In this document: positions 48,957 to 60,799 of the stretch, one piece after another
Layout: every line of letters begins with the position of its first letter
Numbering within the stretch: the stretch's first letter is position 1
Origin: Pterobdella sp. o SKG-2022
Lineage: Eukaryota; Annelida; Clitellata; Hirudinida; Piscicolidae
NCBI GenBank assembly: GCA_964035795.1
Contig: OZ038321.1
Coordinates: forward strand, 2,210,517 to 2,274,516
Direction of reading: 5' to 3'
Length of the DNA: 64,000 bases
Made by a program: the position numbers and the translations under genes
Notes under the pieces: model-generated
Seen by the model: only the letters and a program-made list of their open reading frames with translations
Databases searched by the model: none
Told to the model about the DNA's origin: nothing

Positions 48957-48957
48957 T
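48789..48957. repeat. (AAT)n joined head-to-head to (ATT)n
   Basis: About 60 bp of AAT repeat is directly followed by about 105 bp of ATT repeat, so the tract is itself a potential long hairpin. It starts just after the LINE 3' end. Confidence 0.9.
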
Positions 48958-50185
48958 TATAACATTATTTTTTCTTTTTTTTTGATAAGGTATTATTGGT
49001 TTTTCGTACATTTTATTTTACTTTTATTTATGTATATTATAATTGTTTCTCTATGTTTGTATATTAATATATAAAAATTTTTCCAATATTAGTTCAGTAT
49101 TTTTAAAAAATATTATATTAATAATATTGTTAATTCATGTTTAATTCTTTTTTTATTGAAAAATATAAATATTTTATATAATCTTTTTTTTCCATTTTTT
49201 ATATATTTTATATTTTTTTATTTTATATATCATTATATTTTTAATATTTTTATTTCTCATTGGTTATTCGTGTTCGTATTAAACTTTATCACCTCTGTGT
49301 ATTAATAGTGTGTTTTTTTAATGACATCTTATGTATCTTTTATTTCTTTGGTTTTTTTTTATAATGATGGATGTTTCATCAAAACTGGAACTTCCGATAA
49401 AAATAACCATATCCTAATTCATTTTTATAAATATTTTTCTTGTTAACCTTGTTGCTATGGCCATATTTGAAAACGAATCGACGAACGACAACCACAAAAA
49501 ATCATTACTAGTTTTCATGTTTGTATCATTATAAAAGAACACCCTTTTTGTTTTGTTGATCACCTTTTTTTGTTTCGTATTGTTTTTTTATACATATATT
49601 TTTTCTTTTTTTTTTTTTTCAATATTCTATATTATTTCATTATTCATGTTTTTTATATTTATATATTATTTTATGATTTTTTTATATTATTCGTATATTC
49701 ATATTTCATTTGTATATTCTCCTCTCTATACATTTGGTATATTATTCGTACATTTTGTATATTATGTGTATTTGTATATTATATATATTTTTGTATATTA
49801 TGCTTTATTCGACTGCATATTTAATAATATTGATTTCATTTATTTGAGATAAAGGCGAGAGCAATGTTCTCTATACCCAAAAACAAACATTAGAACAAAA
49901 AATGTTTAGTTTATTCTATCTTTATCGTATATCTTTTTTTCAAAAACATCATTTGCATAATTAAGGTATTAGTCGTTAAATACTAAAATAGAACTTTAAA
50001 AGGAGAATTTAACTGAAGATACATACGGTTTCACTAGAGGTTTTATTAGTGAATCTCAAAATACCTCCTAATTAATCTAAAACAGCAAAGTTATTCATTG
50101 CAAGTTTTGCAAAGTTCTTCATTTAAAACACTGAAATTATCAACAAAAAAAAAACAAAAAACTTTTTGAAAACGATGTTATAGAA
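48958..50185. other. T-rich intronic DNA, no supported exon
   Basis: The ATG frame at 49457 (MAIFENESTNDNHKK) has coding-like composition for 15 codons only. The remainder is TTTTATAT-rich. Confidence 0.3.
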
Positions 50186-50189
50186 ATAT

Positions 50190-50245
50190 TCACATGAAAA
50201 CACTTTTAGGAGTTTATTGTATTCCACCAAGCTGTTATAGAAACA
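50190..50245 (-). repeat. Solo arm of family A (54700 subtype)
   Basis: Minus strand GGAATACAATAAACTCCTAA then AAGTGTTTTCATGTG matches 54738-54770. Confidence 0.55.
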
Positions 50246-50274
50246 ATTTATTTAAACTGTTTCACATCATTGTT

Positions 50275-50354
50275 TGTCCACATGGAATAGCGCCGTGTGG
50301 AACCAATTAATTGCGCAACCGAAACCCCAAATAGGGGCGATCTAATGATCGACT
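50275..50354 (+). mobile_element. SINE family S, body only
   Basis: GTCCACATGGAATAGCGCC, TTAATTGCGCAACCGAAACC, AGGGGCGATCTAATGATCG. No tRNA head. Confidence 0.75.
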
Positions 50355-50499
50355 TACATCATTATTATTATCCACATATATTGGTATATCTTTTGTATAT
50401 GGTATAATCTCACTACTGGCTTTTCAAACTTGATTATTAGTTGCATATTAAAAGCATTTTTCTCAACAGGGTGTATTATGTGTGATTATTTGGTGAATA

Positions 50500-50560
50500 T
50501 CGCCGCACTAACAGTACTCACTAATGCTAGCATGTCTCACGAAAAGCTTGCTACTTAAAG
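50500..50560 (+). repeat. Family A core fragment
   Basis: TACTCACTAATGCTAGCATG then TCTCACGAAAAGCTTGC. Confidence 0.4.
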
Positions 50561-51044
50561 AGAAAAATTCATAAAATAATCTCAATTATTAACTTATAGA
50601 ATATAATTTTTTAACTATTATAGTTTCTTTATATAAACTCCTTGATTTATGAGGAATTTCTTGAAAAACATGTAAAAAAAAATTTATTCAATTGAAATTA
50701 TTCTCGTTGTATTGTATTAAAAAATATACTTTTTTTGTTTTTTATTGTAAATTTTAACTCAAATTAGTTTTTGTTGTTATAGCGCTATTGTATTTTTTCA
50801 TAATCATATTCGTTATTGTTTGTGTTGTATTGTTATATTGTTTGTATTTTGTTTTAATACCATATTGTTTATTATTTAATACCGTGTATTGTAATTTATT
50901 TTATTATATTTTATTGTATTATATAAATCATTAGAGGATTTAGATACTAATGATTTAATGACAAAGTTGAGTTTGTCGAAAATGAAATAATGATAATGAA
51001 AAAAAGTATCAAAAAATTACCTTTATTATTTTGAGAGAATTTTA

Positions 51045-51305
51045 TTGTATTGTATTGTATTGTATTGTATTTTATTGTATTTTATTGTATTGTATTGTAT
51101 TGTATTGTATTGTATTGTATTGTATTGTATTGTATTGTATTTTATTGTATTGTATTGTATTGTATTTTATTGTATTGTATTGAATTTTATTTTATTTCAT
51201 TTCATTGTATTTTATTGGCTTTTAATTTGTATTTATTGTATTGTATATTCATACTTTTTTTATAATTACGCCCGTATTTTATTGTATTTTATTATCTTGT
51301 ATTAT
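51045..51305. repeat. TTGTA satellite, array 3
   Basis: About 140 bp of clean TTGTA/TTTTA repeat, then decayed units to 51305. Smaller remnants lie at 50700-50930. Same unit as at 28.5-30.2 kb. Confidence 0.85.
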
Positions 51306-51820
51306 TTTTATTGTATTGTTTAGTCATACCCGTTTCATAATTAAACCCGCTATTGTATTGCAACCCACAATGATACTTAACGAATATGGAAACATCAGCC
51401 TATAGAATCTATATCAAAAAGCTTCCCTCTAATCTGGACATTTTGGTTAATAATATACCTTAACCGCAGTCCCAATATGCTAAGTTACTATGATTATAAT
51501 AACAGTCATCATTTTCTTTTATAGTGCATCGTATATATTACGTTGTATGTATTTAATGGTCGTACGTTTTACTATATTGTATTGCATAATTATTCTGAGT
51601 GTAAAACTGAAACTGATGTACTTTTGGGTTTTCAAATGTTGCTTGCATTGCTGTAAATTTAAATTTCCATCGATTTTGCAAAGATTTGTTTCTTATATGA
51701 AATTTTTATTTGTTCGACGATGGAGGAATTTTTCCTTCCGATGATGTTTTTGTTTTTCTGTTCAAGGGCTTTTTAATCGTGGGACTTTTTTGATTTTATA
51801 ATTATATTTTTAGTGTATCT

Positions 51821-51937
51821 GAACATAAATAAACTTTATTAAGATACGAAGCTTTTCGTTAACGTATACCTATCATACATGAATATGTTACTTAGTTAAC
51901 GAAAAGCTTTGTATCTCAATAAAATTTATTTGTGTAT
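51821..51937. repeat. Foldback element, family A
   Basis: Arms run from GAACATAAATAAACTTTATT to CGAAGCTTTTCGTTAAC and reverse, with about 30 nt between. Confidence 0.85.
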
Positions 51938-52619
51938 TTAAATGTAATTGCTTCATTATGGCTGGTTCGAAATCATTATATTTCTAATATAGCTCGAGCA
52001 AAAACTATTTAAATAAAGTATGCCTGAATCAGCAATGGAAACCCGCAGTTAAGGATGCAGATTAATGATGCTATAGAATGAATTGATAAAAGGGAGTTAG
52101 AAATAAAAAAATTATTGTGTATGAAGCTCAAGAAAAAAATGATTTTTATGAACAAACAATGATTTCATTGAAGAAAAATTCACTTTTATTAGAAAAAAAT
52201 GATTTTATAAACGACTTAAGATGGGAATGAACTTAACAGAAAAAAAAATGGATTTTATGAAAAGGATATTATTTTTTGAAAAAAGGATTTAAAACGCAAA
52301 TAATTTTTTCTTTATCAAAACAATTTTTTTTCAAATGAAATAAATCCTCTTTGTTATTTTTCATTTCCAAAACATCGAAACTATTCTGGCGTAGTATTTA
52401 TTTAAACTCTCCTTTTTTTGTATTGATAGAATTCTTACTATTAAACAGTGTCTTTGAATAGCTTAACACACGTACATATTAATTATATACCATATTGATA
52501 TCCTTCCGACCTCACACAACATTGTATTAGAGTTCACAGAATAGTTTTATAAAAATTTTAATGGCTAATAAAAACATTTGCAAATAGAACATTCTATCAA
52601 ACATCTAACACTTTTTTAA

Positions 52620-52745
52620 TACACTACCTAATTTAACAATTTCTTACGTCGATTTATGAGAGAATTTCAGTGCATTTATTGAGCAAAAAATAACTCTAAT
52701 TTTCCATAAGTTTAGCTTTATCATAAAAAATTAGCAAAAAAAAAC
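52620..52745. repeat. Solo arm, family B (long-flank subtype)
   Basis: TTCTTACGTCGATTTATGAG, GCATTTATTGAG, TAAGTTTAGCTTTATCATAA; pairs in sequence with 41395. Confidence 0.65.
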
Positions 52746-53048
52746 ATTAAGAGGTTCCTGAAAAGTTACCTAATTTAAAATTTTATTTATTTATGGTTGT
52801 TATTATTGAAAAATGTTAACAACAAAAATTTTCAAATTTCTAATTGATCTAGCTCCTAATTTATAATTTAATAAATCAGGATTCTTTATTGAAAATTGGA
52901 AATTAGTTTAGCCCGGCACATTAATGATAGGACGAAGATTGATAAGTGGTTTGTATGGTCAGTCATTTGACAGAGTTGATTTTCAAATACACCGCTTACA
53001 ACACTGTGTTTTTGTTGGGAGACACTGTGTTTCTCTCTAATTAGAAAT

Positions 53049-53098
53049 TTTACTTAGTTAACGAAAATCTTTATATCAAAATTTATTTGTGTTCCTAA
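53049..53098 (+). repeat. Solo arm of family A
   Basis: TTACTTAGTTAACGAAAATC then AAAATTTATTTGTGTTCC. Confidence 0.6.
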
Positions 53099-53135
53099 AT
53101 TTACTCTTGCTTGTGGCTAGTGTAAAGTCATTGTG

Positions 53136-53276
53136 TTTCTGTTGTGGAATACCCTGTTTCTGTTGTGAAAGATTGTATTTGTGTTGGGGAATACCCTGTT
53201 TCTGTTGTGGAACATTGTGCTTCTGTTGTGGAATAGCCTGTTTCTGTTGTGGAATATTGTGTTTGTGTTGTGGTAA
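53136..53276. repeat. 21-bp minisatellite with 42-bp higher-order unit
   Basis: Six and a half units of TTTCTGTTGTGGAATACCCTG-type sequence. Alternate units resemble each other (CCTG-ending and TTGTG-ending). Since 21 is divisible by 3, both strands stay open: a Cys-rich heptad on plus, PQQKHN/PQQKQG heptads on minus. Coding is not otherwise supported. Confidence 0.85.
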
Positions 53277-53621
53277 GGTTGAATTCATCAGGTGTTATAC
53301 TTCAGATTATGAAGTATATTATAGACTTATTATTGAGGAAGTCCAATAAGGAAAACACCCAGTTGTTAAATTATGGCCGGTACATTTTATTCATGGATTT
53401 TGTTATAAAGATTCTACACTTTCCGTATTTCAATGTTTGCTTTCGAGTCTAAAGACTTTTAAAAACGCCATTTTTTTCAAAAAAATCATATAATCGATTT
53501 GAACGATTTTAAAATTGTATTATCGTTAAACGTCTCACCCACTATCAGCAGTTCCACTAGTTAATGGATAAAATCTAGAGTATCAATAACTCAAAACGAT
53601 CATAAAACACGGTTTACATCT

Positions 53622-53692
53622 ATGGATAATTTTTTGTTATTGCTAAAAGAATATGCGCTCAAGATCTTAATGCCTGCGAACGAAAATCAATG
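53622..53692 (+). CDS. Candidate first coding exon, unidentified
   Basis: From ATG the frame reads MDNFLLLLKEYALKILMPAN, ENQ, then TG|GTAGGT (donor, phase 2). A short block at 54531-54559 after CTTGAAACAG starts in the matching phase and reads LNTRGNEWR up to CGTG|GTAAGG. The pair fits together as NQC-LNTRGNEWR. Neither part is recognised and no third exon was found. Confidence 0.3.
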
Positions 53693-53875
53693 GTAGGTGA
53701 ATATCTCTTGTGTAAATCACTATTTTTTAATATATATTCTTAGCAGATTTATTGAATAATATCTGCAAGAGTTTAAGAAATACATAATGTATTATTGCTT
53801 TATGAATGTCTTATGGTGGTTTGTATTGAAGAGCTCAGTATAGTTGTTCCTTCCATTACACAAATCTTCTATATT

Positions 53876-54040
53876 TTGTAACGAAAAACATCAATTAAGA
53901 GGAATTTGTAAGACATTTATTGAGAGTCAAAAGCTATAATTTTCGCTAACGTTTTATGATAAGGCTAAACTTATCGAAAGTTATAGCTTATGATTCTCAA
54001 TAAATGAATTAAAAAGTTCTCTTGATGTTTTTCGTTACAA
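53876..54040. repeat. Full foldback element, family B
   Basis: Outer arms TTGTAACGAAAAACATCAAT / complement, inner AAAGCTATAATTTTCG / complement. The loop region reads TTTTATGATAAGGCTAAAC TTATCGAA. Confidence 0.85.
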
Positions 54041-54321
54041 ATCTTTTCTCTACGTTAAGAAAAAAAATTGACCAGCATTATAAAAAAGTTACATATTTCT
54101 TCAATAAAATATCTATAATAACATTCATACGTCAAGCCTTTGAATGTACAGAAAAATTAAATCTATAAAAGTTAGTGTGTATATAAGATCAAAAAGAGAT
54201 TTTGGCGCAATTTTCAGAGGAAAACAATATTGGCATAAGTGAAAAAGAATATTTTGATGAATTATCGATCAAATATAATGATATGTACTTTATCATGATG
54301 AATTTATTATTGTCATTAGTT

Positions 54322-54400
54322 TTTTGATGATTATATAGAATATATCGAAAAGCTTCGTCAAAATAAAAAATTCAAATATTGTCGTGTTTTTAAGGTTCTC
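54322..54400 (+). mobile_element. Family C copy 2, hammerhead-like core
   Basis: TTGATGA, stem ATATA-GAA-TATAT, then CGAAAAGCTTCGTC (GAAA box intact), followed by AAAATAAAAAATTCAAATAT as in copy 1. First core base is T instead of C. Confidence 0.6.
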
Positions 54401-54699
54401 AATCATAATAGCAATCTTAAAGCCCGAGTGAATCAATTATCGATAACTAATGCTTTATTAAAAGCAAAAATGTCTGAAATTTGAAAAAGTAAAATCTTTC
54501 GAGCCACCAGCTCACAATATCTTGAAACAGTTTGAATACACGAGGCAATGAGTGGCGTGGTAAGGTATTGGTGGTTGTAATTATACTCTATTGAATATCC
54601 TCATTCCAAGAATTATCTCCTTCGAGTTATCTATAGAGCATCATTTTGAGGATGTCATACATTTGTTGAAACTAAAATTTTCGGCAATTTTTGAGTTGA

Positions 54700-54775
54700 T
54701 GTTCTATAGATAATGTCAGTTCATCTTACGAAAAGCTTTGTGGAATAAACTCCTAAAAATGTTTTCATTTGAATA
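54700..54775 (+). repeat. Family A core, 54700 subtype
   Basis: GATAATGTCAGTTCATCTTAC then GAAAAGCTTTGTGGAATAAA, continuing CTCCTAAAAATGTTTTCATT. Confidence 0.6.
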
Positions 54776-56280
54776 TATGTTCTATAAATAATTACTATAT
54801 AAAACATACCTAAGATGTCTCTGAAAAGTTATATTCTTCGAGTATAATATGGAATGCTTATAATAGGGTGGTGATGCTGATAATGATACTAATAATAATG
54901 AGGATACTGATGATGATGACGATGATGATAATAATAATACTAATACTAAAACATTAATAATAAATGGTACAAAGGTATAGCAAGATTAGAATGGTTTTTT
55001 ATCTTCTTAGATACATGAAATCATTTCAAATGAATAAATAATCAATTAAAACGTTTAACTAATATTAAAAATCTTGACTATTTAGCCATTTTATTTCACT
55101 TTTTTCATTGCGAGGTTCAGAAAGATAACAATGAATAACCTGAGTCTATTAATAGCCTCGTTGCATATTCATGTGACCTCGACCAATGGGTGGCTGTATT
55201 CCAGAAGCATGAATTAATTATGATCATGAGCCTAATTTGTTTTATCATCTTTATATCGTCTAAAATTCACTTTTAAAAGAATATATTTATTAATTTTAAT
55301 TACATTTCGTAATCTTTACTATCTTTTGATTTAAATATCATTTTTATCGGCTCATAATCACTTTTTCAAACAGTGTAGTATTGCGATGAAAAGATTTGAT
55401 GCTTTTATTTTTCGACTCGGAATGTAGCTTTAACTAATAGCTGGTCGTTTTTCGGCATAGTTTCACCATAAACAATATACCATTAGATCTTATATAAGGA
55501 CAATATCGACGTCAAAATACGATTTTTAAGTATGTAATTGCGGTATAAAGCAATAAAGACGTTTATTTCAAAATATTTTTAGGAAATGTTTTTAAAAATA
55601 GATCTTTTATTTGTCAAAATTTGACTGTGTGGCAATAGAAAGCTTTCAAAAATGTCGAAAATATTCTCAAAAAATGACTTAAATTTTTTAAATATTCCTA
55701 AAAATAAGTTAATTGTTGAAAATATTCTCAAAAAATAGATTAATTGTTATGATATCGTCTTGAGGGTCAAATCGATGAGACTTCAGAAGCTTCAGAGATT
55801 TTCTTTCAAATTAGGAATACTTGAGAGTTTATGATGAATAATTAATAGTTTATTATCATGATTAATTAATAGATTGACATCTTTTATATTCAATAGATAA
55901 AAAATTGATAATATCAATGTTTTAAAATGGATAATATCAATTATTTAAAATCACTATTATTAAATTGTTTATAAAAACTAATTTTAAAAGGTACAAATTC
56001 ATGAATAGATATAAAATCATGAATATTAAATAGATATAAAACCATGATTATTAAATAGATAGATAATCATGAATATTAAATAGAAAATCCTCTCCATAAT
56101 CGTGATAATTTAATTACTGCGCTGATTAAACTAGCGAGAGATATTGAGATCAATATAATCTTGAGGTTGAATTAATTTTTGAAGAGTGATTTATGCCGCT
56201 GAAGCCATTGTTACATAAACAAATATATATTCTTTTATATCTCTAATATAACCAGTTTTTATAAGTTTTTCGCTATCGAC
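54776..56280. other. AT-rich DNA; GAT-rich patch at 54870-54945; no supported gene
   Basis: At 55145-55265 two overlapping frames look coding-like for about 40 codons (VAYSCDLDQWVAVFQKHEL in one) but have no clear splice boundary. Confidence 0.3.
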
Positions 56281-56294
56281 CATTTGATATCGTT

Positions 56295-56500
56295 ATATTA
56301 TTTATTATTTTTTTTTTTCATCATTATTATTTTTTTTATCATTATTATTATTGTTGTTATTATTATTTTTATTATTAATGCTAATATTATTATTATTATT
56401 ATTATCATTATCATTTTTATTATCATTATTTTTATTTTTATTGGGCACAATTTACAAATAGTTTGCAACAGAGGCGCTACACTAACACCAATCTAATCAA
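56295..56500 (-). repeat. (ATT)n with reversed LINE tail
   Basis: Minus strand CTATTTGTAAATTGTGCCC then AATAAAAATAAAAATAATG: the same tail-plus-AAT arrangement as at 36345, in reverse orientation. Confidence 0.65.
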
Positions 56501-56639
56501 CTGATTAAAACCTGGTGACGATTAAATTCTGATGATATCATCATAAAGCGAGAAGCTACGTTAGGATATTCTCAACACCTTTGTGTTAGGTTTCTACCAC
56601 ATGGTTGAAACTGAAGTTTGAATGGTTTTAATAAAATTA

Positions 56640-56760
56640 TTTGTTTGTTCATTGTGCGCTATACAAATTTTAATAATAATAGTAACACTACTACTACTAC
56701 TGCTAATAATAATAATAATAATAGTAAATTGATAATAATGATAGTAATAATAATGTAGAA
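56640..56760 (+). repeat. LINE tail with AAT/ACT repeats
   Basis: TTGTGCGCTATACAAATTTT followed by AATAATAGTAACACTACT-type repeats. Confidence 0.7.
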
Positions 56761-56937
56761 TTTCTTATCATTATAATTAAAATGTAGTATTGCTTATCAT
56801 TATTCTATAGTCTTCAATGTATTCTTTATTTGATAATGATTTTTGATAAGACTGCTAACTGTGATTGTACAAACCAATATATAATATAGCCATCTATTTA
56901 ATTTTTTGTATCTTGCAAATAATTAGCTTCCATATAT

Positions 56938-57018
56938 ATGAATCATAAAAACACCATAATATTTGAATTTTTTATTGACACGAAGTTTTTTGATATTTTC
57001 TACACCATCATCAGGTAA
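56938..57018 (-). mobile_element. Family C copy 3, hammerhead-like core
   Basis: Minus strand ACCTGATGATGGTGTAGAAA, ATATC, then AAAAAACTTCGTGTC and AATAAAAAATTCAAATATT. Box 1 intact; GAAA box decayed to AAAA. Confidence 0.55.
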
Positions 57019-59280
57019 CTAATATTTGTATATTATTTTGTATTATAGTTGTTGATTTTTAGGTATTATATCCATGCAGGTACTTTTGTTTTGTATGTGT
57101 TTTGTATCATATCTGTTGGTACTATCTATAATAGTTTGAATAATCTTTTATATGTAATATACCTAGTTTTAAATTTATTGTATAAAATTTATATGAACAT
57201 TTCATTTCGTTTATTTGTCAATAACATGTATAAGGTTGAGGTTTTTATATGATATTATATTAAAATATAGTATGTTATATTATATCATATTTTATTAAAA
57301 TATATTATATATTACATTATATTATATTATATTATATTATATTTTTAATAATCTTATATGTAAAGATTCTGTTTCCACATGAGTGTATATTGTCGTTAAG
57401 TCTATTTTTTATGTAATATTTTCATTGTTTCACTGTTAATTCTCAGTAGAAATAACTAATATTTTTGTTTTCAAAATACTTATCACTTTTTTGACTTGGT
57501 ATTTTGACGTTTTTTTGTTATTTTTTCAAGTCAATTTATATTGTTTATTCATTCTATATGCTTTTTGACTTATTTTTTTGAAGTTGTAGTTTTTGAAGAT
57601 TTCCAAAAATATGTTTACAGTCTTTTTTATATGTTTGTATGTTTTGTTTTGTATGTGTCTTTTGTATATTATTTCAAACGTCGTTTAATGCAGCAATCTT
57701 TAAACCGACTCAAAGTTCAAGTTTTTAATCTCTTTAGACTATCTCAATTATTCTACATTTTCATACTTTCCGAGCTTTAAGTACTTTTAATTCATTTTTA
57801 TTAATTCAACATTTTTTCGTTTTATTTCATAACAATTTCCAATAATATAATATAGTTTATTCATTTAAAAGTATAAAAATCCGGTATTTAATGATAATTA
57901 ACGGTATATATAATTATTTAGATTAGTATAATATGAATATATTGAAGATTATTTTGTATCGGGTGCTGCATCAAAATCGACAAAAGCGTCATAAGCTGTA
58001 TTGTAAAACCAAAAAGATTCTCTGATTCAAATCGTCATTTTTGCTTTTATTTGTTTCTATTTCTTTAATTGATATATGTTTCATTTAATATATTTTTTGA
58101 GTTTAATTTTTGAATATATTTATTATTATTAATATATTTATTGTATTTTTCAAAATTAATTTGTTGCAGTTTTTGTTTTCATTATTGGTGAGATTTTTTT
58201 CAATGATTTCCATTGTTTTGGATGTTTTTTTTTTATGGCCGGATTGATTATATATTCATCTTTATTTTTTTTTGTCTTTAAATCATATTTAAGTTTGTTT
58301 CATACTCACTTTTACATTGCGTTTCACGGAAATTTCTACTATGGTTCCAAAATTAATTTTTTTTCGCGTTATTTTTTAGGTTTTTGTTGGCGGAGTTTTT
58401 TAGATTTCCAAATAATGGAATTGTTACCCAGTAAAAATAATATAAATTTTTGCATTTTTTTGAGATTTTGCTTTTCTTTTCGAAGCTCCACACAGATGTA
58501 AACACGAGATACAAAATAAAGCTTTTATGAGTAGATTTAATATGTTCGTTAATTTAGCTTTTTTTCTCGGGTTTTTAACTCGTAAAATACATTAAATGAA
58601 AACCTTTTTGCTATGTGCATTATTCACTTTCGTTTTCTCATTATTGCTTTTACAATCATACACTAGTGAAAATTTTTCAAATATTTCTGCATGCACAATC
58701 TTCAAGAAAAAAATATAATTTTTAAAACATACACTCAAAAATTTTATCGCTGTATCTCCATCTTTAATTTGATTCGAATCTTATCAAATTTTTATTCAAT
58801 TTGATTCACTTTTCATCTTAAAATTATCCACCTTCATCTAATTCCATTCAATTTTCATCATACCTCAACCAGTTTCCTATTCAATTATACTCAAAAAAAT
58901 TCTCCAAACCACGAATGAAAGCATTCTAAATGCAACTTACATTAGTAATATAAAAGAAAAATTTAATCTTGAAGCTTCTAATGTAATGATCAAAACTAGT
59001 ATGGTACAGCAACAATTAAGAAAGCAATGAAGATAAAAACCCACACCTATTTATACAATATAAAATCGATAATTTAAGCTAGTTTTGAAAAGCTAGTATT
59101 ACTACTCAACACTCGTTAAACACTGTTATCTATATTAGCCAAAAACACTAAGTTGATACAATGCATTATTGTGGTTATGGAGTTTTTGTTTATGTATTAA
59201 TATATTTATTATCCTTATTTTCGTTTGCATATCAAGCTACATGGGATTCTTCCAATGCTTTTCAATAAACTTGTATTTTT
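57019..59280. other. 2.2 kb AT-rich DNA, no supported gene
   Basis: Open frames at 57541 and 58235 are driven by T-rich composition (Phe/Leu/Tyr-rich). Confidence 0.35.
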
Positions 59281-59283
59281 TCA

Positions 59284-59398
59284 TTTTGAATCAAACACTT
59301 TTATTAACTGAATAATAACACGAAGCTTTTCTCAAGTTGAACTCACATTATCAAGTACACAAACTTCATTATTCAGTTAATAAGTGTTTGATTCAAAT
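59284..59398. repeat. Foldback element, family A (same subtype as 9849)
   Basis: Arms AATCAAACACTTTTATTAAC / complement. On the minus strand the core reads CTTGATAATG, GTGAGTTCAACTTG, AGAAAAGCTTCGTG. Confidence 0.85.
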
Positions 59399-59569
59399 CG
59401 TTTTTGGTAATAGTCTAGTTTAGTTAATCATAATGTTTTTTTTTGTTTAAAAATTAGAAAAAAACGTAACATATGGGGAAGATTATTTAAAATTTACTTG
59501 CAGAAAGCTCCATTGGAGACTCCCACAAAATTTGGTTTCGTTTGCATTATAGCCCTTTAATAATTTAAT

Positions 59570-59676
59570 TCAAAAAAGCATCGTATATTTCATCAAAGTA
59601 CATAGTCTCATTAACGCAGAATGCTTGATAGCTTCGTGTAGATCATTCGCCAAAAATGGATGTTTCAGTAGTAACC
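59570..59676 (-). CDS. Kinase-like C-terminal exon
   Basis: After TTAACACAAG (acceptor) the minus strand reads LLLKHPFLANDLHEAIKHSA then LMRLCTLMKYTMLF and TGA. L-L-x-H-P-F is the hallmark end of protein kinase subdomain XI (A-x-x-L-L-x-H-P-F), followed by a short C-terminal extension. The start phase requires one base from the previous exon. Upstream exons would lie to the right on this strand and were not found. Too little for a family name. Confidence 0.45.
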
Positions 59677-59699
59677 CTTGTGTTAATTTAAAATAAGAT

Positions 59700-60150
59700 T
59701 CAAATGGCAGTTTCCACTGTATTAATAAGTTTAGTAATAATCTTATATAATCGGTGTATTGTTATATGAAAAATTATTTATTATATGAAAAATTAATGAT
59801 GGATGTATAATGAGGGTCCTATAAAGTTATGCCTTAATGGTTTAGCAGACAATTGGCTTAAACATTCTCATTATATAATATTTGAATAAGTAGTATTACT
59901 TTTAAATAGAATGATGATGATGATGAATATTATCCTCAAATGGCTAAAATTTTTGCTATGAATAGTTGATAATAATAATTTATCATAATATTTATAGCTC
60001 TAATAATATTTATATTTTTACCTGTATTGTTCTTTCTGATATCTTACATTTGCATTATTGTGAATTGTAATATCTCCAGCGTAGTGCTTATTATAAGTGT
60101 TTCTGAAAACTGGGGTTTTAATGTTTTTGCGATGGTGAACATTACTATTG
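59700..60150. other. AT-rich DNA, no feature recognised
   Basis: Short GATGATGAT tract at 59913. Confidence 0.35.
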
Positions 60151-60169
60151 TAATGAGGAATACTGATTA

Positions 60170-60420
60170 TTTATTGTTTAATTATTAGTGTAATGTGTAG
60201 TACTATTGTAAAAATGTAATATTACTATTGTAATGTATAATATTACTATTGTAATGTATAAAAATACTATTATACTATGTAATATTACAATGAACATTTT
60301 TAATATTAAAAATGTGATCTAACATTAATAATGTATACTTTAACATTGTAATATGTAGCAACGTAATATTCCTGCATTACCAATGTAATCGGCACAATTA
60401 CTAATGTAACAAAACACAGC
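60170..60420. repeat. Degenerate TATTACTATTGTAATGTA repeat
   Basis: GTAATATTACTATT and TTGTAATGTATAA recur about every 20-25 bp at 60190-60260, then decay. Confidence 0.65.
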
Positions 60421-60729
60421 ATATGTTGTCAAGGTCCATAAAGGATAACTTTATTTAGTGAGCTTCAAGATGAGTTTATTATTTTTATGATTTTTTTGTT
60501 TTTTTTAAATGAATTTTTATTTAATATTTTTGTTTATGATTATTTTTTGTGACCCAATTTTTCATTCTTATGAGTTATTTTTGTATTATCGATTTTTGAT
60601 TTTTTGAAATGAATTATCTCATTTTCATTACTGGGTTTTCCATCGTTTTCCTCAATTTCTTTTTATCATTTCTATAAATAGTTTTTCAAAATATCTATAT
60701 CATTTACTAATTATCTCGTTTTATTATAG

Positions 60730-60730
<1 letters not shown>

Positions 60731-60794
<64 letters not shown>
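60731..60794. repeat. (ATT)n microsatellite
   Basis: About 21 ATT units. Confidence 0.95.
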
Positions 60795-60795
<1 letters not shown>

Positions 60796-60799
60796 CATA

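Noticed and set aside
49553..49852. Hydrophobic Phe/Tyr-rich ORFs (also 313-495, 56284-56496, 57541-57780, 58235-58501)
   Set aside because: Produced by T-rich, ATATT-rich composition; no splice, start-context or homology support.
53076..53288. PQQKHN/PQQKQG heptad-repeat protein
   Set aside because: Explained by a 21-bp minisatellite; both strands are open and no flanking gene signals were seen.
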